Under the pieces are notes generated by a model. It did not search any database. It saw only the letters and a list, made by a program, of their open reading frames with translations, and was not told the DNA's origin. DNA of 64,000 nucleotides from Mesorhizobium amorphae (GTDB taxonomy: Bacteria; Pseudomonadota; Alphaproteobacteria; Rhizobiales; Rhizobiaceae). The position numbers and the translations under genes were made by a program. Below are positions 52,808-61,555 of this stretch, in pieces; the first letter of the stretch is position 1, and each line of letters begins with the position of its first letter. The DNA is taken from assembly GCA_003240775.1 (NCBI GenBank), contig QFNI01000011.1, positions 1 through 64,000 of the forward strand, given 5' to 3'.

Positions 52808-53791
52808 ATGGTTCGCAGGTATTACAGCCTTCCCTCGCTCAACGCGCTGGCGGCGTTCGAGGCGGCGGCGCGGCATGGGAGCCTGACCAAGGCCGCCGAG
52901 GAACTCAATGTCACGCCGGGTGCTGTGTCGCGGCAGGTGCGCAGCCTGGAGGAGGAGGTGGGCAGCCCGCTGTTCCTGCGGCGCCACCGCGCGGTGGAAC
53001 TGACGCGCGAGGGCGAGACGCTGGCCGCTTCCCTGCGCGATGGGTTCGAGCGGATGTCGGCGACCTTTCGCCAGCTTCAATCGCGCGGCGGGCAGTCGAG
53101 CGTCACGCTCGGCTCCACGCTCGCCATGGCGCATCTCTGGCTGATGCCGCGCATGGGCACCTTCTGGAACAGCCATCCCGACATCACGATCGACCACGTG
53201 ATCTCCGACCACCCCCGCGGCCTCGACCGCCCCGATATCGACCTGCGCCTGCGCTATGGCGAAGGCGTCTGGCCCGACGAGGTATCCGCCAAGCTCCACG
53301 ACGACCGCATCTTTCCCGTCGCGAGCCCGGCCTTCGCCAAGGCCTACCCGGCCGAGACGCTGGCCGAACTTTCGCAGCTCCAGCTTCTCTCGGTGGAGGG
53401 TATCGACTGGACCTGGACCACCTGGGGCGAGTTCCTGCGCGCCAACGGCCACGACGACCGCCGCACCAATGTGCGCCGCTTCAACTCCTATGTGATAGCG
53501 CTGCAAGCCGCGCGTAGCGGGCAAGGCGTGGCGCTCGGCTGGGCGAAGCTTGTGGAGCCGCTGATCGAGGCGGGAAGCCTGGTGCGCGTGTCCCATGCCG
53601 AGATTGCGGCACCCCAATCCTATTTCGTCACCTGGAGCGCGCGCCGCCCGTTGAGCGCGCAAGGCACGGTCGTGCGCGACTGGCTGCTCTGGGCTGAATC
53701 GTTGAGCCCAGCTCAAGCGAGCCGGCTTCCCTTTTCGCTTGAACAGCCCGCCCCGAGGCGCTCCCATAAGCCCAAGGGAGCGCTCACATGA
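52808..53791 (+). CDS. LysR-family regulator, GcvA-like
   Basis: A 327-residue LysR protein. N-terminal HTH LPSLNALAAFEAAARHGSLTKAAEELNVTPGAVSRQVRSLEEEVG (recognised in its blocks, about residues 8-52) is the GcvA type, with a LysR_substrate domain to about 300 (WLMPRMGTFWNSHPDITIDHV). ATG at 52808 with GGGAG; an upstream in-frame start at 52727 would read through the repeat and is rejected. It overlaps the methyltransferase gene by 4 nt (ATGA), so regulator and target share one transcript. Confidence 0.88.
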   Translation: MVRRYYSLPSLNALAAFEAAARHGSLTKAAEELNVTPGAVSRQVRSLEEEVGSPLFLRRHRAVELTREGETLAASLRDGFERMSATFRQLQSRGGQSSVTLGSTLAMAHLWLMPRMGTFWNSHPDITIDHVISDHPRGLDRPDIDLRLRYGEGVWPDEVSAKLHDDRIFPVASPAFAKAYPAETLAELSQLQLLSVEGIDWTWTTWGEFLRANGHDDRRTNVRRFNSYVIALQAARSGQGVALGWAKLVEPLIEAGSLVRVSHAEIAAPQSYFVTWSARRPLSAQGTVVRDWLLWAESLSPAQASRLPFSLEQPAPRRSHKPKGALT

Positions 53792-55350
53792 CGATCACGG
53801 ACACCGCGAACACCTTAGCGACCGAAGCCCCGGCCCAGCGCCGCGGCGGCGGCAGGCTCGGCCGCAAGGCCCAACGGAGCGCGGCCGTCCCCTCGCTGCC
53901 CACGCTGGTGCGCAAGATCCCCGTCTACGAGATCGTGCCCGACGAGGCGGTGGAGCTGATCCACGAGGCCTCGCTCGCGATCCTGGAGGAGGTGGGCTGC
54001 GAGTTCCGCGACGACGAGGCGATAGCCATGTGGAAAGCCGCCGGCGCGGATGTCTCCGACACCCGCGTCCGCATCGACCGCGCGCTTCTGATGGAGCTCG
54101 TGGGCAAGGTGCCCGCCGAGTTCACGCTCAACGCCCGCAACCCCGAGCGCACCGTGCGCGTGGGCGGCAAGAACTCGATCTTCGTGCCGATGTATGGCGC
54201 GCCCTATGTGCGCGATCTCGACGACAACCGCCGCTACGGCAGCCTTGAGGACCTCAACAACTTCCACAAGCTCGCCTACATGGCGCCCGCGCTGCACTCG
54301 TCCTCGTCCATCATCTGCGAGCCGATGGAGATCCCGGTGCCCAAGCGGCACCTCCACATCATCCACTCAGCTCTCAAGCATTCCGACAAGCCCTTCATGG
54401 GCATCGTCACCTCCAAGGAGCGCGCGGAGGACACGATGGCGATGGCCAGGATCGTGTTCGGCGAAGCCTTCGTGCAGGACAACCCGGTGCTCGTCTCCAT
54501 CACCAACTGCAACTCGCCGCTGGTGTGGGACGCGACCATGCTGGACGCGATGAAGGTCTATGCGCGCTCGAACCAGCCGCTGATCCTCGCGCCCTTCGCG
54601 CTCTGCGGCGCGTCGACCGCGGCGTCTGCCGTGGGCGCGGTGGCGCAGGTGAACGCCGAAGCGCTGGCGGGCCTCGCCTTCACCCAGCTGATCCGCCCCG
54701 GCTCCCCCCAGCTCTACGGCCAGTTCATGGTCACCGTCGACATGAAGACCGGCGCGCCCATGGGCGGCACGCCCGAGGCCGCGCAGATGATGTATCTGAT
54801 GGGCGCGCTCGCGCGGAAGTACAAGCTGCCCTGGCGCACCTCGGGCTTCCATGTCGGCTCCAAGGTCAACGACGCGCAGGCGGGCTACGAGGCGAGCATG
54901 CTGATGCACGCGGCACTCCTTTCGGGCGCCAACTACATCTGGCACTCAGCCGGCTGGCTGGAAGCGGGCCTCGCCTGCGGCTACGGCAAGTTCGCCACCG
55001 ACTGCGAGCAGCTCGTCGGCTGGCACAAATATGCGGGCGGCGTGTCCTTCGATGATTTCCAGGAAGCGATGGCGGCGATCCGCGAGGTCGGCCCGCAAGG
55101 CCATTTCCTCGGCACGCAGCACACGCTCGAGCATTTCCAGTCGGCCTTCTTCATGCCGACCATCATGGACTTCAACTCGTTCGAGCAGTGGAACGCCGAG
55201 GGCGCCAAGGACCACGACCGCCGCGGGCGCGAGAAGGCGCGCGCCATGCTCGCCGAATATGAGGAGCCGGCGCTTGACCAGGGCGTGGCCGAAGGCTTGC
55301 GCGACTTCATCGCGCGCCAGGAAGAAAAGCTCCCGGACACCGTGAACTGA
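53788..55350 (+). CDS. MttB-like (trimethylamine methyltransferase family) corrinoid methyltransferase
   Basis: A 520-residue TIM-barrel MttB-family protein. Start of the fold: VPDEAVELIHEASLAILEEVGCEF; then GGKNSIFVPMYGAPYVRDLD, ALKHSDKPFMGIVTSKERAED, SITNCNSPLVWDATMLDAM, LILAPFALCGASTAASAVGAVAQ and LPWRTSGFHVGSKVNDAQAGYEASM (blocks shortened here). The frame is open without an in-frame TAG, so there is no pyrrolysine; such members act on glycine betaine or other quaternary amines rather than trimethylamine. No corrinoid-binding protein or methyl-corrinoid:folate transferase lies in the window. Coupled to the LysR gene upstream and by TGATG to the flavoprotein downstream. Confidence 0.85.
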   Translation: MTITDTANTLATEAPAQRRGGGRLGRKAQRSAAVPSLPTLVRKIPVYEIVPDEAVELIHEASLAILEEVGCEFRDDEAIAMWKAAGADVSDTRVRIDRALLMELVGKVPAEFTLNARNPERTVRVGGKNSIFVPMYGAPYVRDLDDNRRYGSLEDLNNFHKLAYMAPALHSSSSIICEPMEIPVPKRHLHIIHSALKHSDKPFMGIVTSKERAEDTMAMARIVFGEAFVQDNPVLVSITNCNSPLVWDATMLDAMKVYARSNQPLILAPFALCGASTAASAVGAVAQVNAEALAGLAFTQLIRPGSPQLYGQFMVTVDMKTGAPMGGTPEAAQMMYLMGALARKYKLPWRTSGFHVGSKVNDAQAGYEASMLMHAALLSGANYIWHSAGWLEAGLACGYGKFATDCEQLVGWHKYAGGVSFDDFQEAMAAIREVGPQGHFLGTQHTLEHFQSAFFMPTIMDFNSFEQWNAEGAKDHDRRGREKARAMLAEYEEPALDQGVAEGLRDFIARQEEKLPDTVN

Positions 55351-57404
55351 TGACCCCAGACCCAGCCAGAGACCCGCTTCTCCAGCCATTCCAGCTCAAG
55401 CATCTGCGGCTCAAGAACCGCATCATGTCGACCTCCCACGAGCCGGCCTATTCGGAGGACGGCCTGCCCAAGGAGCGCTACCGCCTCTACCACGCGGAAA
55501 AGGCCAAGGGCGGCATGGCGCTGACCATGACGGCGGGCTCGGCCATCGTGTCGCGCGACAGCCCCGCAGCCTTCGGCAACCTCCACGCCTATCGCGACGA
55601 GTTCGTGCCTTGGATGCGCGAGCTCGTGGATGCCTGCCACGAGCACGACTGCAAGGTGATGATCCAGCTCACCCATCTCGGCCGCCGCACGGGCTGGAAC
55701 AAGGCCGACTGGCTGCCGGTGGTGGCGCCCTCCTCCGTGCGGGAGCCCGCCCACCGCGCGTTTCCCAAGGTGATGGAGGACTGGGACATCGAGCGCATCG
55801 TGGCCGACTATGCGAGTGCGGCCCAGCGCATGCAGGCGGCCGGCCTCGACGGCATCGAGTTCGAGGCCTACGGCCACCTGATGGACGGCTTCTGGTCGCC
55901 GCTCACCAACCACCGCGACGACGAGCACGGCGGAAGCCTGGAGAACCGGCTGCGTTTCACGCACATGGTGATCGACGCGGTGCGCGCGGCCGTCGGCCCC
56001 GACTTCGTCGTGGGCATCCGCATGGTGGCCGACGAGGACACGGAGAAGGGCCTCTCCAAGGCGGAAGGCATAGCGATCGCCCAGGCGCTCGCGCAGTCCG
56101 GCAAGTTCGACTTCCTCAACATCATCCGCGGCACGATCGAGACGGATGCGGCGCTGACCGGCGTGATCCCCGTCACCGGCATGCGCGCCAACCCCCATCT
56201 CGATTTCGCGGGCGAGGTGCGCGCGGCGACCAGGTTCCCCGTCTTCCACGCGGCCCGCATCACCGATGTGGCGACCGCGCGCTTCGCCGTGGAAAGCGGC
56301 AAGCTCGACATGGTCGGCATGACCCGGCCCCACATCGCCGACCCCCACATCATGGCCAAGGTCATGCGCGGCGAGGAGCACCGCATCCGCCCCTGCGTGG
56401 GCGCCACCTACTGCCTCGACCGCATCTATGAGGGCGGCGAAGCGCTCTGCATCCACAACGCGGCCACCGGCCGCGAAGCGAGGATGCCGCATGTGATCGC
56501 CCGCACGGACGGGCCGCTGAAGCGCGTGGTGGTGGTGGGGGCCGGTCCGGCGGGCCTCGAAGCCGCGCGGGTCGCAGCCGAGCGCGGCCATTCCGTTCAG
56601 GTGCTGGAAGCCTCCGGCCAGGCCGGCGGGCAGATCCGCCTCGCCACCCAGAACCCGCGCCGCCGCGAGTTGATCGGCATCGTCGACTGGCGCCTGGCAG
56701 AACTCGAACGCCTGGGCGTCGAAATCCGCTACGATGTGTGGGCCGAGGAAGGCGACGTGCTCGCACTTTCGCCCGACGCCGTGATCGTCGCAACGGGCGG
56801 CCTGCCCCAGACCCCGCCGCTCGAAGCGGGCGAGGATCTCGTCACCTCGTCCTGGGACATCTTGTCGGGCGCGGTGAAGCCCGGCGAGCATGTTCTGCTC
56901 TATGACGACAATGGCGGGCACCAGGGCATGGGCGCGGCCGAGCTGATCGCGCGCAGCGGGGCCAAGCTCGAACTCGTCTCGCCCGAGCGCTTCTTCGCGC
57001 CCGAAATGGGCGGGCTCAACCACGCGCCCTACATGCAGGCCTTCCACGAGACGGGCACGCGCATCACCGTCAACACGCGCGTTTCCGCCGTGCGCCGCGA
57101 CGGCAACGCGCTGGTGGCGACCCTTTCGTCGGACTACGCGCGCGGCTGGCGGGACGAGCGCCGCGTCGACCAGGTGGTGGTGGAGCACGGCACGGCACCG
57201 CTCGACGACCTCTACCACGCGCTCAAGCCGCGCTCGCGCAATCTCGGCGCGGTCGACTACGCCTCGCTGGTGGAGGGCGCCTCGCCGTTTCCCGCTGACG
57301 GGCCCGATGACGGCTTCGTGCTTTTCCGGATCGGGGATGCGGTTGCCAGCCGCAACATCCATGCCGCAATCTATGATGGGCTTCGATACACTTTGAACGT
57401 CTAA
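55350..57404 (+). CDS. FMN/FAD oxidoreductase, dienoyl-CoA reductase/dimethylglycine-demethylase-like, with altered cluster motif
   Basis: A 684-residue OYE-FAD fusion similar in layout to 50444. FMN barrel about 8-370 (PFQLKHLRLKNRIMSTSHEPAYSEDG in parts; MIQLTHLGRRTGW; EAYGHLMDGFWSPLTNHRDD), FAD domain RVVVVGAGPAGLEAARVAAER (about 390), NAD part HVLLYDDNGGHQGMGAAEL. The iron-sulfur region reads CVGATYCLDRIYEGGEALC: relative to TMADH, the second of four cysteines is Ala, leaving three. Overlaps the methyltransferase stop by one nucleotide. Amine demethylation or dehydrogenation is the likeliest role from the neighbours; the altered cluster may be lost or have a non-Cys ligand. Confidence 0.85.
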   Translation: MTPDPARDPLLQPFQLKHLRLKNRIMSTSHEPAYSEDGLPKERYRLYHAEKAKGGMALTMTAGSAIVSRDSPAAFGNLHAYRDEFVPWMRELVDACHEHDCKVMIQLTHLGRRTGWNKADWLPVVAPSSVREPAHRAFPKVMEDWDIERIVADYASAAQRMQAAGLDGIEFEAYGHLMDGFWSPLTNHRDDEHGGSLENRLRFTHMVIDAVRAAVGPDFVVGIRMVADEDTEKGLSKAEGIAIAQALAQSGKFDFLNIIRGTIETDAALTGVIPVTGMRANPHLDFAGEVRAATRFPVFHAARITDVATARFAVESGKLDMVGMTRPHIADPHIMAKVMRGEEHRIRPCVGATYCLDRIYEGGEALCIHNAATGREARMPHVIARTDGPLKRVVVVGAGPAGLEAARVAAERGHSVQVLEASGQAGGQIRLATQNPRRRELIGIVDWRLAELERLGVEIRYDVWAEEGDVLALSPDAVIVATGGLPQTPPLEAGEDLVTSSWDILSGAVKPGEHVLLYDDNGGHQGMGAAELIARSGAKLELVSPERFFAPEMGGLNHAPYMQAFHETGTRITVNTRVSAVRRDGNALVATLSSDYARGWRDERRVDQVVVEHGTAPLDDLYHALKPRSRNLGAVDYASLVEGASPFPADGPDDGFVLFRIGDAVASRNIHAAIYDGLRYTLNV

Positions 57405-57430
57405 GCATAACCACAAAAGAGGGAAGAACG

Positions 57431-59080
57431 ATGCGCATGTTCAAAAGCAACGGAGATCGCGTGCCGCCGGCCGTGGCGAAGATGGGAGAAGAGGTCCGGG
57501 CGGGCCGCATGGATCGGCGCGAGTTTCTGGCCATCGCCAGCGCGCTCGGCGCGTCCACCGCCGTGGCCTACGGGCTGGCGGGCCTCGCCGCACCCACCCC
57601 GGCCCTCGCCCAGGAAGGCACCAAGGGCGGCACGCTGCGGGTCGCCATGGCCGTGAAGGGCCAGAAGGACCCCCGCACCTATGACTGGGTGGAACTCGGC
57701 AACATCGCGCGCTGCTGGCTCGAGCCGCTGGTTTCCTACACGCGCGACTTCACCTTCGAGCCGATCCTGCTGGAAGGCTGGGAGGTCAACGACGACGCGA
57801 CCGAATACACGCTGAAGGTGCGGCCCGGCGTCACCTGGAACAACGGCGACGCCTTCACCGCCGAAGATGTGGCCTACAACCTCGCCCGCTGGTGCGACAA
57901 GAACGTTTCCGGCAACTCCATGGCGGCCCGCGTGGGCGGCCTGATCGACGAGGCGACCGGCAAGGCGCGCGAAGGGGCGATCACGACCGTCGACGACCAC
58001 ACGGTGAAGCTGACCCTCAGCGCGCCCGACATCGCGCTCGTGCCCAACTTCACCGACTATCCCGCTTTGATCGTCCACCGCTCGTTCGATGCAGACGGTG
58101 CCGACCCCGTGGGCAAGCCGATCGGCACGGGGCCCTTCGAGCTCGTGTCCTACGATGTGGGAAGCCGCGCGGTGGTGAAGCGGCGCGAGAACGGCGCGTG
58201 GTGGGGCGGCGAGGCGATGCTCGACGGCGTCGAGTTCATCGACTACGGCACCGATTTTTCGGCCACCGTGAACGCCTTCGAATCCGGCGAAGTCGACCTC
58301 AACTTCGAAACGCCGGCCGATTTCATCGACATCCTCGACGGGCTCGACCTCGTGAAGTCCGAGGTCGCCACCGCGACCACGCTGGTCGCGCGCACCAACG
58401 TTTCGCAGAAGCCCTACGACGACAAGCGGGTGCGCAACGCGCTGCAGATGGCGGTCGACAACGCGGTCGTGCTGCAGCTCGGCTACAACGGGCGCGGCAC
58501 GGTGGGCGAGAACCACCACGTCTCGCCCATCCACCCCGAATATGCCGAACTGCCCAAGAGGACGCGCGACGCCGCCGGCGCCAAGGCGCTGATGGCGGAA
58601 GCCGGCCAGGCCGATTTCGAGCACGACCTGATCACGGTGGACGACGACTGGCAGAAGAACACGGGCGACGCCATCGCCGCCCAGCTTCGCGAGGCCGGCA
58701 TCAAGGTCAAGCGCACGGTGCTGCCCGGCTCGACCTTCTGGAACGACTGGACGAAATATCCCTACTCGATGACCATCTGGTACATGCGCCCGCTCGGCGT
58801 GCAGATCCTGGCGCTGGGCTACCGCACGGGCGAGGCCTGGAACGAGACGGCCTATTCCAACCCCGACTTCGACGCGAAGCTCGCCCAGGCCCTGTCGATC
58901 AACGACCCCGACAAGCGCCGCGAGGTGATGAAGGACATCGAGACCATCCTTCAGGATTCGGGCGTGATCATCCAGCCGTTCTGGCAGAGCCTCTACAGCC
59001 ACATGAACGCGAAGGTGAAGGGGTACGGCGTGCACCAGACGTTTCAGATGGACCTTCAGCGGGTTTCGCTGGAGGGCTGA
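57431..59080 (+). CDS. ABC transporter substrate-binding protein, family 5 (oligopeptide/opine type)
   Basis: A 549-residue extracytoplasmic binding protein. It has a cytoplasmic lead of about 28 residues and a twin-arginine signal (MDRREFLAIASALGASTAVA, cleavage near PALAQ, about 60). The SBP_bac_5 core has EGWEVNDDATEYTLKVRPGVTWNNGDAFTAEDV (in parts), GKPIGTGPFEL and a C-terminal INDPDKRREVMKDIETIL. No permease or ATPase gene adjoins it, so it either works with a distant importer or as a soluble receptor. 27 nt after the flavoprotein in the same operon. Confidence 0.88.
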   Translation: MRMFKSNGDRVPPAVAKMGEEVRAGRMDRREFLAIASALGASTAVAYGLAGLAAPTPALAQEGTKGGTLRVAMAVKGQKDPRTYDWVELGNIARCWLEPLVSYTRDFTFEPILLEGWEVNDDATEYTLKVRPGVTWNNGDAFTAEDVAYNLARWCDKNVSGNSMAARVGGLIDEATGKAREGAITTVDDHTVKLTLSAPDIALVPNFTDYPALIVHRSFDADGADPVGKPIGTGPFELVSYDVGSRAVVKRRENGAWWGGEAMLDGVEFIDYGTDFSATVNAFESGEVDLNFETPADFIDILDGLDLVKSEVATATTLVARTNVSQKPYDDKRVRNALQMAVDNAVVLQLGYNGRGTVGENHHVSPIHPEYAELPKRTRDAAGAKALMAEAGQADFEHDLITVDDDWQKNTGDAIAAQLREAGIKVKRTVLPGSTFWNDWTKYPYSMTIWYMRPLGVQILALGYRTGEAWNETAYSNPDFDAKLAQALSINDPDKRREVMKDIETILQDSGVIIQPFWQSLYSHMNAKVKGYGVHQTFQMDLQRVSLEG

Positions 59081-59133
59081 GGGGGGGACCGTTCTTCCTC
59101 CGGCCTAGCCAGAACTGGCATCAACGCCGACGA

Positions 59134-59387
59134 CCCCCTCCCCCTTGAGGGGAGGGGTAAGGGGTGGGGGTAACGGTTCCACCTCCCCACCTCTCAATGA
59201 TGAGCCGCCCACTTGGTGGCGACGTCACCCCCACCCCTTACCCCTCCCCTCAAGGGGGAGGGGAATCCGGAGAGGGGTTCACCCTGCCTCCTGCTTCGCA
59301 GGGCTTATCGCGTTTGAGGCTCGAGAAACCATCTCCCGGCTTCTTGCCGGCTTTCAGCCGTCGCCTCTCAATCCCTCAAGGGAGATG
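59134..59387. repeat. Mosaic palindromic intergenic repeat, copy 2
   Basis: Occupies most of the 345-bp gap between the convergent 57431 and 59426 genes. A 37-bp GC-rich arm (59135-59171) is repeated perfectly inverted at 59227-59263 across a 55-nt spacer, the same spacer length as copy 1. The second module (59291-59387) shares GGCTTCTTGCCGGC and GCCGTCGCCTCTCA with copy 1 and ends CTCAAGGGAGATG. At RNA level the arms could form a long hairpin acting as terminator for both genes. Confidence 0.8.
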
Positions 59388-59425
59388 TTGGCGCTTGAGA
59401 TGTTCGCGAGCCCCCCCGCCAGCGC

Positions 59426-60595
59426 TCAAACCTCCGGCAGCACCGGGCGGTCGCCGAGTTGGGCGAGCTTGATCTGCATGAGCAGCGACAGCTCGTCATA
59501 GACGTTCCACTCGTCGACGATCCGGCCGTCCTTGTAGTGGTAGTGCGTCATCCCCATCACCTGCAGACGCTTGCCCGTGGGTTCGCCCAGGTCCTGGAGC
59601 AGGCCGTAGCCGAGGTGGTGGCCTTCCATGATCCAGCGCACGGCGACCTTGGTGCCGCCTTCTTCCGAAGGCGTCGAGCAGATGTGCTGGGGCATGTAGG
59701 CGGCATCGGGAATCGAGCCCACGAGCCCCAGATGCTGGTGGATCACGGCCGCCGTGCCGTAGAGCTCGCGCATGAGCGGCCCGTGATACTGCACGGTGGG
59801 CGCATAGACATCCTTGATGCGGCCGAACATGCGTTTGTTGAAGACCTCGTGCAGCCAGCGCAGCGTGTCGGCTTCCAGCTCGTCATGCGCGATCGTCGTG
59901 TCGGCCTCGGCTTCGGGCGGATACTGGCCGAGCATGCGGCGGTTCTCGCCGATGTCGAGCGTGTGGAAGCCCTTCTCGAACTGCGCGCGCGCGAAGCGCT
60001 CGGCGAAGGGGTGGGGGTCGAGGCCCAATTGCTTGATGATGGTCATGGTGTCCGCCACCACCCATTCCCGGTAGATCTTGTTGCGCAGGATCATGCAGTC
60101 GGCGATCGTGCGCGAAGCGAAGGTGCGGCCCGTCGGCGGCCCGAAATGGCCGTATTGGGTGTGCCGGCCCGAGCCCGTGACGAGGTGGGAGGTGTAGAAC
60201 CCGTCCTGGTCGTCGCCGCGCCAGATCACTTGCGTGGCCATGCCCCGCCGCTCTGGCAGCGAGACCAGCCGCTGGATCGTGTCGCGCACGATGTCCTCGC
60301 GGTTGTAGATCGTGCCCATGGTGCCGTAGAGCACACAGTTGTGCGTGTAGTGCGAATAGATCAGGCCGATGTCGCGCTCGTCCCAGATCTTGTGGGTGCA
60401 GCGCACGATGTAGTCGACGATGTCGGAATAGATGTCGTCGAAGCCTTCCATCGCGTGCGCCCGCTTGCGGCCGACAGGCGCGAGCTCGGGATAGTCGCGC
60501 CGCTCCACCTGCAGCACGGGCTCGGCCGTCACAGGCTCGGAGCGCGAGGGCTGGACGGCTTTTTCCGTGGCGGGTTTCTTGTCGGGATCGCTCAT
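59426..60595 (-). CDS. Tandem SnoaL-like (NTF2-fold) protein
   Basis: A 389-residue soluble protein. A proline/alanine/lysine-rich tail (about 1-45) precedes two SnoaL/NTF2-like cone domains, about 50-205 (DIYSDIVDYIVRCTHKIWDERDIG in parts; TMTIIKQLGLDP) and about 250-385 (WLHEVFNKRMFGRIKDVYAPTVQYHGP in parts; MGMTHYHYKDGRIVDEWNVYDELSLL). Such domains bind small hydrophobic or polar ligands and include polyketide cyclases and dehydratases; an enzyme role is only possible. ATG overlaps the alpha/beta hydrolase stop by 4 nt; the two form a small operon divergent from the HisD paralogue. Confidence 0.82.
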   Translation of the reverse strand: MSDPDKKPATEKAVQPSRSEPVTAEPVLQVERRDYPELAPVGRKRAHAMEGFDDIYSDIVDYIVRCTHKIWDERDIGLIYSHYTHNCVLYGTMGTIYNREDIVRDTIQRLVSLPERRGMATQVIWRGDDQDGFYTSHLVTGSGRHTQYGHFGPPTGRTFASRTIADCMILRNKIYREWVVADTMTIIKQLGLDPHPFAERFARAQFEKGFHTLDIGENRRMLGQYPPEAEADTTIAHDELEADTLRWLHEVFNKRMFGRIKDVYAPTVQYHGPLMRELYGTAAVIHQHLGLVGSIPDAAYMPQHICSTPSEEGGTKVAVRWIMEGHHLGYGLLQDLGEPTGKRLQVMGMTHYHYKDGRIVDEWNVYDELSLLMQIKLAQLGDRPVLPEV

Positions 60596-61314
60596 CGGGG
60601 TTCCTCCTCGAAATGGGCGGCGAGCCAGTTGCGGATATGCTCGGCCACGGCGTCCGGGTTTTCCAGGGGCGCGAAGTGGCCGGCATCGGGGATGGCGTGG
60701 AACTGCGCGCCGGAGATGCCACAGGCAAGCTCGCGCTGCGCCTCAAGCGGGCAGACCTGTTCATGGGTGCCTGCGAGCACCAGGGCGGGCACACGGATCC
60801 GGGCGAGCCTCGGCCGGCTGTCGGCGCGGTGGATGGCGACCTCCGACTGGCTGTCGAGCAGGGCGACGCCGCCCCGCTGCGCCATGCCGAGGATCATCTG
60901 GCGCAGTGCGGCGTCTGCGGCGTTCACGGGCGCGACGAGCTTGTCCCAGGAATCCTCGATGTAACCGTCGATCCCCGTTTCCCGCGCTTTGGCGACCGCT
61001 GCGCGCCGGACGGCGGCGTTGGATTCGGGGTCGGGACGCGGGGTGGTGTCGACCAGGATCAGCCCCCTCACCCGCTCGGGCGCCTGCGCGGCCATCTCCA
61101 GCGCGACGATGCCGCCGAGCGAGAAGCCGAGCGCGATGAAACGCTCGGGCGCGCCCTCCAGGATGCGCCCGGCCAGCGCGGGTGCCGAGCGCGCCTCGTC
61201 CATCCGCGCGAGCACCGAGGGCCAGGGCGGCAGGCGGTCGAGCAAGGGCGAAAACAGCCTGCAATCGCAGAGCGTGCCGGGCAGAAGCAGAAGCGGCGGC
61301 TTGGAAAGCGGCAT
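60592..61314 (-). CDS. Alpha/beta hydrolase
   Basis: A 240-residue hydrolase of the 3-oxoadipate enol-lactonase-like group. Oxyanion start LLLLPGTLCDCRLFSPLL, nucleophile elbow ALGFSLGGIVALEM (Ser about 81), acid in the strand around PALVLAGTHEQVCP and His in IPDAGHFAPLENPD (about 220). Starts at ATG 61314 by family length; upstream in-frame starts lack support. Likely cleaves an ester or lactone; with the lactone-oxidase-like gene, lactone hydrolysis is a possibility but unproven. Coupled to the SnoaL-like gene. Confidence 0.82.
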   Translation of the reverse strand: MPLSKPPLLLLPGTLCDCRLFSPLLDRLPPWPSVLARMDEARSAPALAGRILEGAPERFIALGFSLGGIVALEMAAQAPERVRGLILVDTTPRPDPESNAAVRRAAVAKARETGIDGYIEDSWDKLVAPVNAADAALRQMILGMAQRGGVALLDSQSEVAIHRADSRPRLARIRVPALVLAGTHEQVCPLEAQRELACGISGAQFHAIPDAGHFAPLENPDAVAEHIRNWLAAHFEEEPR

Positions 61315-61452
61315 CGAAGAAGGGCTCGGTCCCGGTCGGCCAAGCGCCGCCGGCAGCAAAGGAAATTGCAGCGTCCGCCGGACACCATCCGGCTCCTGCG
61401 CAGCCGCGAGATCGGGGGAAATGCGGGCTGCGGACAAAACACTGGCAGAAAC

Positions 61453-61466
61453 TGAATACGTATGCA
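61453..61466. promoter_or_regulatory. TGnATACGTATnCA palindrome in the hydrolase/HisD divergent region
   Basis: TGAATACGTATGCA, a 14-bp dyad with one mismatched pair around the perfect core ATACGTAT. It lies 139 nt before the hydrolase start and 90 nt before the HisD-like start. The form resembles GntR-type sites, but no GntR gene is present in the window. Confidence 0.4.
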
Positions 61467-61555
61467 ATAGGGGTGGTGCCGTTGGGACCACGCCATGCCG
61501 GACGCTGCCGGAGGGTGTGCTTCCAGCCCTAAGCCCAGGAGCTTTTCGAGCCAGC

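Noticed and set aside
53788..55350. Pyrrolysine-containing trimethylamine methyltransferase
   Set aside because: The reading frame is uninterrupted by TAG, and no pyrrolysine genes are seen.
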